Below, piece after piece: positions 56,982 to 64,000 of a stretch of DNA of 64,000 bases. The translations under genes were made by a program, and so were the position numbers. The notes under the pieces were generated by a model. It did no database searches and had not been told where the DNA came from. It saw only the letters and a program-made list of their open reading frames with translations. Within the stretch, counting starts at the first letter, position 1. Every line of letters begins with the position of its first letter. Source of the DNA: Lumbricus rubellus (taxonomy: Eukaryota > Annelida > Clitellata > Crassiclitellata > Lumbricidae); contig OX243827.1 in the NCBI GenBank assembly GCA_945859605.1, positions 21,144,862 through 21,208,861 on the forward strand, read 5' to 3'.

Positions 56982-59655
56982 CAGGGGCGGATCCAGGAAT
57001 TTTCGAAGGGGGGGGCCAAAAATTTTTGGGCTTGGGTCGAATTTTTTTTAGTCGCTTGGCCAAAGCCAGAGTCTAATTTAGTCCCTCCTATGGGGGGGAT
57101 TGGGGATTGAGGGTTCTGAAGGGGTAGATTATGGACCGTCTGGAGGACAATCATGAGGCGCATTGCGCCGAGAGTGGTAGGGGAGAGGTATGGGGAGGGG
57201 ATATGCCCCTCCCCACCAGAAACTTTTTGAATTTTCACATTGCAATGGTAGCATTTTAAGCTGTTATCTTTGCAAAATAGCTCTACTTTTCAGTGCTTAT
57301 AAGAGTGCCATAAGATCTCAATAAATATAGACTATACTTTTTAACTCGTTTTTTAAAGTTTCCACACTGCAGCAGTGCCCTTGTGAGATGTCATTTTAGC
57401 AAAATTACTCAATTTGTTCAGTACTGATAAAAAACATATACAATACAATATTAATATTTACATTACAATATTAATAATATCTGTCTGTATCGAGTCCAGC
57501 AGCTCAGTTCTATATAGTGAATAACTTCAGACATGAGTATAAATAATATATTACATTGTACATGAGCTGACTTTTCTGCACTAGAATCAGCTTATCCCTG
57601 TTTCCTAAGATGGTCCTGAATTGCTGACCCGGACACACTTTGCAGTTAAATAATAACAAATGGTACACAAACCAGCCAAGAACTAATAAATTGCTGGGAC
57701 CAAAATCTGAAAGTTATGTAATAATGATGTTGTTTTACTAGGTGTTCAAGTGTTCAAACAACAGAACCAAAACAGTTTGAAATTTGGCAGTTTCAAATTT
57801 GAAAGATAGCGCTGGAGAGAAGTTATTCAGTTGAACAAAAATAGTATTTGTGCAAATATTAAGAGTAAGTTACACTCATTTTAAAAGAATTGTATCAGAT
57901 TGCTAAAAAATTCATATACACAGTATAGCATACACGAAATGCACTCTTATAGGCATGGGCGGAGTTTATCAGGGCTAGGGGGCTAAGCCCCCAAGAACGC
58001 ACAGCTTTAGAAATTGGCCGTACATTTTCAGGGGCTAGGAGGAGCTTGCAATCAAAGCTTTTCTATTTTGGCATATTTTATTTAACTCTGGCTAAGGGGT
58101 TTAATTCTTGTGCAAATATCTAAATCTAATCATGTATAAGCCTAGGCCTACATGTAATTTGGCAGGAAAAGCTCTAGCTTTAGCCTGCATTCTTTAATGG
58201 TCCGGATGATTTTGTAACGGAGATTGAACATTTACCATCGGTAGGCCTATAAAAGGCAAATTTTCGATATGCCCATTGAACCTGTTGAACTTTTAACATA
58301 TATAAAAAAAATCCTTCGGAGTTATTTCCAAATGAGTGTCAGGTAACGCATGGGCTTACTGTTTACAATTCCATCAGCGGTATATATCATCTGCAAAGAG
58401 ATCATTTGGCAAACACAAAATGATAGATTGAAATGTTTGAAGGTCTATAATATCTCATTCACATCTTGTGGATTTGGCCAGGTTGACCTTTGAAGACTTT
58501 GAGTATAACATTGCTAGTACAATTTGATTTTGAAACTGTCACAAGAAAATTTGTAGAAAAAGGTGCCAGGAATGCTCCTTTCTTGAGCAAATAGGTACAT
58601 TAAGGTTTTTTAGAAGCATGATCACATTCTTGTTCGTGAAAGTGGTTTCCAAAGTTTTTATTTCACAATGCAATTGTGTGAGAGGCTTACAAGTCATTTG
58701 AGTCTCTGATTGAAGTGAAGGCATACACTGACAAAGTTGGTTGACAAAGTTGCATTGCAAATGTTGCTTGGTAGACTGCATATATTATAATATTATATAT
58801 ATATATATATAATTAATTATATATATTATATTTATATATATAATATATAACCATGACATTATGGCTATGTTATGGATGTATGTTATACCTGGCTTTGGGC
58901 CATAACCAGAGACTTTCCCCATAAATAATAATAGTGAAAAATAGCTATTGTAGGGCTAGTGCATACAGCATGTAACAGTGCTCTATTAGCTGTTATTAAT
59001 GGCAAACAGAAGTATTTTTAAAAGTGTTTATGTATTTATAAAATGAGGCACACAATGCTAAAATAATTCCAAGTTAAAGTATGAATAGACCTCACCCTAT
59101 TATATTATTTTTAAGACTGCAGTAAGTAAAATACATCCAACCACTGAATGAAACACAGTAAGGAATAAATAAGAACAAGAAGTAAACATGTGTGATCATT
59201 CACCGCAGTTTCTTGCACATAATAGACTAAATTCAAAACTTAATAAGTTTTGCCCCTGAAATTTTTTGCATCTGGGAAAAATCCCTAATACTGTTGTTAG
59301 TGTTAACTTGCTTTGTAAATAATAGTCAGTTGTTATTAGTTATAATTGTGTTTATTGGTGTTAATATTTTTTATATTTTACTAAAAAATATATACATGAA
59401 TAACAAACATTGTATGCCATAAATCATAGTCGGATACTGTTGAAAGATTGTTTCTTTTCGTTGTTTTATATATTAAGACAATGCAATTGTCTGAGGCTTA
59501 GATTTTAATTACATTTATATATTAATTCTCCTGGCAATGGCTGACTCCCTGCAAAAAATCTTTTAGGCGACCATGGATGGGGGGGGCCACGTCCCATGGA
59601 GATTTGGAATGGGGGGGGCCATGGCCGGATTGGCCCCCCCCTGGATCCGCCCCTG
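56982..59655. mobile_element. Non-autonomous hAT-type DNA transposon (2,674 bp)
   Basis: Perfect 16-bp terminal inverted repeats, CAGGGGCGGATCCAGG at 56,982 and its reverse complement ending at 59,655, flanked by an exact 8-bp target duplication ATGATAAT (56,974-56,981 and 59,656-59,663). Copy 1 has the uninterrupted equivalent. Eight-bp duplications and CAGGGG ends are typical of the hAT superfamily. The interior is AT-rich with G/C-rich subterminal stretches. Its longest frame is about 80-90 codons, with no transposase, so it must rely on another element. Confidence 0.9.
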
Positions 59656-59841
59656 ATGATAATAATGATAATTAATTATTATACTTATTATTATTTTCGG
59701 TGTCTCATGCACAAGGTTTCACTCGATGGCGCGGCAAGCAAAGGTGGTTATCAGGTCATCATCCAGAAGGCCAGTTCGTTACGACAGACAAAAAGACTGG
59801 TGGATTGTAACATAATCATCATTATGCCACCGCGTCTTTGC

Positions 59842-60175
59842 GGGGCGCGGTGGGACATGTAGTGGTGGGTTCGGTCACTTCGGTGCCTTGGAGCCGGAGG
59901 CTCCAGGTTCTAATCCACCTTAAGCAGACGCTTATAGGGATCTTGAGCAAGTCCTTCACTCGCAATTGTTCATGCGCTTCGGCGTGAAACTCCGAGGCAG
60001 TGTAAACGCTGTAGTCGGGAGCGCCTCTGAGTAGGAAGCGTGAATGGGCGCTATAGCAAATGCGAGGAATATATAATTAGAATAAATGATGAATACAGCT
60101 CTAATTTTTTAAACTGCGGAAAGCGCCTCTGCATAAATAAATTCCCAGAAGATGCGCTATATAAATTATGTGAAT
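59842..60175 (+). mobile_element. tRNA-derived SINE, longest copy (S2)
   Basis: Starts GGGGCGCGGTGGGACATGTAG; a B-box-like GGTTCTAATCC is near 59,907. The body is shared with the other two copies, and the 3' part ends in GCGCTATATAAATTATG, the kind of tail used by L2/CR1-like LINEs. It is absent from copy 1. Confidence 0.82.
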
Positions 60176-60544
60176 CAATGTTAGTCCGTGTGATGTTAAT
60201 ATGTCGTCGTTCATTTGTCGTAGTCCTGAAACTTCAGATCTAACATGTTATTTTATGTTTCCTTCGAGCCTAGCATGTATGGTGCATTGAATAAATAACT
60301 AAATAAAAAATAATTAAATTTTATTTAATTAAATCATAAGTGCTCCTGAGTCTCGACGTCTAGAAGGAACTGTTAATGAAGTGCTCATAGATTGTGTCAG
60401 AGAGAGAGAGAGAGAGTGACCCAGCTCAACGTAATTCAGCTGACGACTATTTAATAAATTCAACGACCGACTCATTCACAAGATGTCGCCAAACAATGGA
60501 TACGCTGCGAGCATGGCTTGCACAGAACATCTGAAGGCATGCCT
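60176..60544. other. Duplicated flank, no gene seen
   Basis: Includes an AATAAATAA run, a (GA)n run at 60,402-60,416 and the ~60-bp block shared with 16,433-16,490. Confidence 0.6.
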
Positions 60545-61030
60545 TACAGACAGACGGACAGACGGTCAGACGGACAGACGGACGGACAGACAGACAAACG
60601 GACAGACGGACAGACAGACAGACAGACAGGCAGGCAGGCAGGCAGGCAGGCAGACGGACCGACGGACGGACGGACGGACGGAAGGACCAGACCAGACAGG
60701 CAGGCAGGCAGACGGACAGACGGACAGACAGACAGACACACAGGTAGGCAGGCAGGCAGGCAGGAAGACAGACAGACAAACAGACAAACAGACAGGCAGG
60801 CAGGCAGACAGACAGACGGACGGACGGACCGACGGACGGACGGACGGAAGGACCAGACCAGACAGGCAGGCAGGCAGACGGACAGACGGACAGACAGGCA
60901 GACAGACAGACACACAGGCAGGCAGGCAGACGGACAGACGGACAGACAGGCAGACAGACAGACGGACGGACGGACGAACGGACAGACAGACAGACAGGCA
61001 GGCAAGCAGGCAGACAAACGGACGGACTAG
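60545..61030. repeat. GACA/GGCA tetranucleotide array, copy 2
   Basis: Contains an internal repeat of about 166 bp marked by GGAAGGACCAGACCAGACAGG at 60,680 and 60,846. Confidence 0.95.
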
Positions 61031-61299
61031 GGAGAAAGAAGGGACGGATGAAGAGGTATAGGGAAGGCGTAGGAAGACATGGAGACGGGGTGAAGCACAA
61101 GTCAACGGGATGAAGGGGAAGAGTGGTTATGGAGACTATGAGATTGGGGTGGGGGGCGGAAGAAGCAGACAATAATAAAGAGAAGGAAGTAGGCTACATG
61201 TAGTATGAAAATGTCCAATATGCGCAAGTATTTACCTTTTCGGCTTTCCCTCTCCTTCGAAGACAATGTGGATGAAAAGAAAGATGAAGATTGGCGGGA

Positions 61300-61790
61300 G
61301 GCGGTGAAGAAGGAGAGGAGGAGGGAAATGAGAAGGAAGAGAGGTAGGATGAGGAGGAAGAGAAGAAAGAGGAAGAGGAAGAGGAGAAGGCGGTGGAAGA
61401 GTAGGAGAGAAGGAGGATCTAAAGAAGGAAGGAGAAGGAGGACAGAATGGAGGATAAGAAAGGATGGACGCGATGGAGGAAGAGGACGAGGAGTAGGAGG
61501 AAGAGGATGAGGAGGAGAAGAAGGAAGAGGAATAAGAGGAGGAGGAGGAGGGAAAGGAAGAAGAGTAACAGTAGGAGGAGAAGGAGGAAGAGAAGAAGTA
61601 GAGGAGGAGAAAGAGGAGGAGAAAGAAGAGGAGGAGAAGGAGGAAGAGAAGAAGTAGAGGAGGAGAAAGAGGAGGAGAAAGAAGAGGAGAAGAAGGAGGA
61701 GGAAGAGGAGTAAGAGGAGAAGGAGCAAGAGGAACAGGAGGAGGAGAAAGAGAAGCAGGAGGATGAGGAGGAGGATGAGAAAGTAATTAT
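61300..61790. repeat. ~490-bp polypurine tract
   Basis: Plus strand almost only A and G (GGAGGAAGAG-type), with a near-perfect ~45-50-bp repeat at 61,610-61,690. It could form triplex DNA. Frames on both strands give only Arg/Glu/Lys- or Ser/Leu-rich low complexity. Confidence 0.92.
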
Positions 61791-61929
61791 TTTCTGGCTG
61801 ATGCAACAGTTCTCTCTTCCATGATCCATCTCTTTCTTTCAATTCCTCCTCCCCCTCCTCCAATCCTTGCGGGGGTCGTGCAGTTGAGGTCACGCAACAC
61901 TTGTTCCCTACAAAGGAACTTCAGGGCTC

Positions 61930-63120
61930 TTGCTTCCCGAGATCCCTATCATCGAGAATCACTCTGACGCCCGCACACATTACCCCACCCTCCCCTCTAC
62001 TCACGCTGCCGAGGCTGCCCACTCTCCCGCCTCCTCCGAGCGCCAGCCGGGCGCACTGATACGGCCAACCAGGGCAACTGCGCGTGCGCAAGAGAGAGAG
62101 AGAGAGATAGAGACCCAGCAGCCACTGCCGCCTGCATTTTAATCCGATCCAAACGTGCGTGTGCCCATCGTACGCGCGCAGCCCGTTTGGGAACCCCCCG
62201 GGCGCGAACCGGGCCACGCTGATTTTCACACGGTCACTGTGTTTCTGCGGTCGTTTTGCCACCGTTAAAATTTCTTTAGTCGTCGTCGCATCGTCGCTCG
62301 GTTTTGTTGTGAGAAGGTCGTGCGCAAGCAGTGCACTACTTTGATGGACTATTTCGATGGGCGGAGGCGTGCGCCGGCGTCCTATCACGTCGCCGCTGCT
62401 GGTGCCACCGTGCGGCCGCCGCCGACAACGAGTACTGTTGTATGCGGGAGCGTTGTTGTTGTTGCCGTTGTTGTTTTTGTTGCTGTTGTTGCTCGCGTTG
62501 TTGTCGTTGTTGTTCGCCGTTTTGCAGAAGAAACTGCGTTGGATTACGCGTTTTATTCACCTGCAAAGATGGCCTCGTTCGCGGTGCGGTGAGGCCGCCG
62601 ACGCCGCGTCTCGACGCTACCGCTTGAAATGCCCCGATCATCGGAGCTGGTGGGTCGGCCGTGAAAACGACGCCGATAGCCGGTTGATTCTCGTCCGATC
62701 GACCGCCCGCCCGCCCGTCAGCGATCGCCTCTGCGTCTGCTGTCACGACTGCTTCTGTTAGGGCGGTGGTGGTATTTACCCCCGTCCGCTTCGAGCGGAT
62801 TCCGGTCAAAAATTCTCTCTCGGTGGTTTATACTGACCCCGCCGGATCGGTCTTTGTGGCCGCCGTCATGGCCGACGAGGGCGGGTCACCCCCGAAGGTC
62901 GCGCCTGCACGGAGCGTCTCGGTCGCCGCCGCTGTCTCGGATTGTTGTTCCCCCGTTGGCCCCGTCAGGAGGGAGAAGGCGAGGACCGCGGCGGGTGCGA
63001 GGGCTGCCGTGCCCCGCGTGCTGGATTTCAGGGAGGATATTATCGACGGATTTGCCATCGTGAGCTTTACGGATGTCAGGGATTTGGAGGTTAGTGTTTT
63101 TTTAATGTTGATTGCAGGGT
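61930..63120. promoter_or_regulatory. CpG island over the AUTS2-like first exon
   Basis: CpG-dense, GC-rich DNA in contrast to the AT-rich rest of the window. It includes a (GA)n run (62,091-62,106) and a GTT-rich run (62,443-62,520). It probably spans promoter and 5' UTR of the gene starting at 62,868. No TATA box is evident. Confidence 0.65.
62868..63089 (+). CDS. First coding exon, AUTS2/fibrosin-family homolog (partial)
   Basis: An in-frame stop at 62,685-62,687 and no other ATG before 62,868 set the start (GTCATGG context). The 74 codons run to GAG at 63,087-63,089, followed by a GTTAGT donor, so the exon ends in phase 0. The N-terminal part is Ala/Pro/Arg-rich and unremarkable. The end, REDIIDGFAIVSFTDVRDLE, matches the DIIDGFA-x-x-SF motif near the end of the first coding exon of AUTS2 and its relatives FBRSL1/FBRS, nuclear proteins linked to a Polycomb PRC1 variant. 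The match is from memory of the family and covers only about 20 residues; the following exons are outside the window. A GTGAGC within the exon (63,060) is a possible alternative donor but would cut the conserved motif. Confidence 0.6.
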
Positions 63121-63230
63121 GAGAACTTCCGGAGGGTTGGGGGTTTCAACCCCACCAGTCTTTCTTAGACCCCCATGTTAAAGTCTGTTTTTTACAACCC
63201 GATTGTTTGTATGTTTGTATGTGCACTTGT

Positions 63231-63449
63231 TATAGCGCCCCTTCAAGCTCTCTTCCTACTCAGAGGCGCTCCCGAATGCAGAGCGAACACTGCATCGGAG
63301 TTTCACGCCGAAGCGCTGAGCAATTGTGAGTGAAGGACTTGCCCAAGGTCCTTACGCGGCGAGGTGGATTCGAACCTCGAACCTTCCGGCTCCAAGGCAA
63401 CGACGCCACCACTACACCACCGCGCCCCACCCACTACACCACCGCGCTT
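63231..63449 (-). mobile_element. tRNA-derived SINE (S3)
   Basis: Minus-strand. The B box GGTTCGAATCCAC is intact (near 63,364-63,376) and the A-box region is GGTGGTGTAGTGGTGG. A 22-bp duplication of the head (CCACTACACCACCGCGC) is present at 63,427-63,449. The 3' part stops at TATAGCGCCC. Confidence 0.85.
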
Positions 63450-63599
63450 CCAAGTGGATAATGGTCCAACCCCCTCCCACCCAGTTATTTTTCCACAATT
63501 CTTACACTGGTTGATTGCGTATTTTTTTTACTAACCACTAGATTCTTTAAATAATTTTATTTTCAAGAATTTATTTACCCCTCCCCCTTTCAAGGAAAC

Positions 63600-63990
63600 C
63601 GACTCAGGGGCGCTGAAGATGCGTAATTAAGGCCTTTGTAACAAATTCATTAGAATAATTAGTTCAGATTTTATAATTAGAATTGGGACGTTTAGCAGAA
63701 CTGACTAATTAGAAACACAATTAGCACGCCACTAATTAAATTAAAATTAGCTTTAAATGAGAGCTGATAGTGCTTCTGAATAGCTGCCATGTTGTGAGAA
63801 GTGCTTTACTATATTGTTTAATGTTTATATCAGATTAACTTCGATTAGAGCTTATAATTAGGCTAGATTAGATTTCAGGAAGAATCAGGAATTAGGACAA
63901 ACTAATTATAATTTAGTATTACAAGCCAGCTCTTTACTTAGAATTAGACGTGTTGACATCAGGATGCAAATATGACGCAAATATGTAGTT
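63600..63990. other. AT-rich stretch dense in AATTAG/TAATTA words
   Basis: About 14 AATTAG, ATTAG or TAATTA words in roughly 350 bp, including overlapping ones. No longer repeat unit is evident. Confidence 0.6.
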
Positions 63991-64000
63991 GATTAATTTG

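Larger units (their letters stand above)
27637..61195. repeat. Segmental duplication, copy 2
   Basis: Second copy of the block starting at or before base 1. Its satellite array is mostly type B (27,637-49,000), but the final unit next to the gene switches to type A sequence, matching the gene-proximal edge of copy 1. Copy 2 alone carries the hAT element (56,982-59,655) and the SINE at 59,842-60,175. The insertions are therefore younger than the duplication, or are haplotype differences. Confidence 0.85.
63090..64000 (+). other. Start of intron 1 of the AUTS2-like gene
   Basis: No further exon seen. It holds a SINE (63,231-63,449) and an AT-rich stretch with many AATTAG words. Confidence 0.5.

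Noticed and set aside
57950..58080. Possible nested transposon end (GGGCGGAGTTTATCAGGGC)
   Set aside because: No matching inverted end or target duplication was found nearby.
60447..61172. Frames of 150-240 codons rich in Cys/Leu/Pro/Ser or Asp/Arg/Gln/Thr
   Set aside because: Low-complexity translation of the GACA/GGCA array. The same holds at 16,401-16,878.
61102..61893. 263-codon Leu/Ser/Pro-rich minus-strand frame
   Set aside because: Translation of the polypurine/polypyrimidine tract.
63364..63427. tRNA gene on the minus strand
   Set aside because: A and B boxes are present, but the sequence continues into the SINE body, lacks a folded acceptor stem and matches two other SINE copies.

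Overview
The window is eukaryotic and almost certainly from a marine invertebrate, probably a deuterostome such as an echinoderm or hemichordate. This organism call is an inference. It rests on exon/intron-type signals, CR1/Jockey-like LINE, tRNA-SINE, hAT and Ty3/gypsy remains, abundant microsatellites, at least 20 copies of the palindrome TAGGCCTA, and an AUTS2/fibrosin-family first exon in a CpG island. No bacterial or phage genes, rRNA, CRISPR or true tRNA genes were seen.

Layout. A large segmental duplication dominates. Copy 1 (1-16,870) holds two ~3.1-kb composite satellite units (type A), a unique spacer, a 4.1-kb minus-strand ORF for an unrecognised repeat protein (8,379-12,509; 1,376 aa), its upstream region, an (ATG)n tract, a 5'-truncated LINE, a (TAC)n tract and a GACA/GGCA tetranucleotide array. 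Between the copies (16,871-27,636) lie a triplicated exon-like segment, a SINE, and a 5.7-kb minisatellite of ~132-bp units with a 1,055-bp higher-order repeat. Copy 2 (27,637-61,195) begins with about seven type-B satellite units carrying decayed Ty3/gypsy polymerase sequence. It then repeats the spacer, the gene (51,421-56,163; 1,580 aa), the upstream region, (ATG)n, a non-autonomous hAT element with a perfect 8-bp target duplication, a SINE and the GACA/GGCA array. After 61,195 come a polypurine tract and a CpG island with a plus-strand coding exon resembling the N-terminus of AUTS2/fibrosin proteins (62,868-63,089), followed by intronic DNA.

The two paralogous repeat-protein genes are the most original content. 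Each encodes an N-terminal Cys cluster, two poly-Asp runs, three different tandem repeat modules (27, 18 and 84 residues), a Trp/Pro-rich stretch, a short coiled coil and a Gly/Trp/Arg tail. The 204-residue length difference is fully accounted for: one extra 27-mer, one extra 84-mer, one extra 92-residue chimeric 84-mer, three extra Asp, and two single-residue losses. All keep the frame. A downstream exon-like segment instead gained a 49-bp unit that would shift a frame, so it is probably untranslated. Repeat and satellite boundaries are hand-read and approximate to about 10-30 bases unless a motif fixes them.
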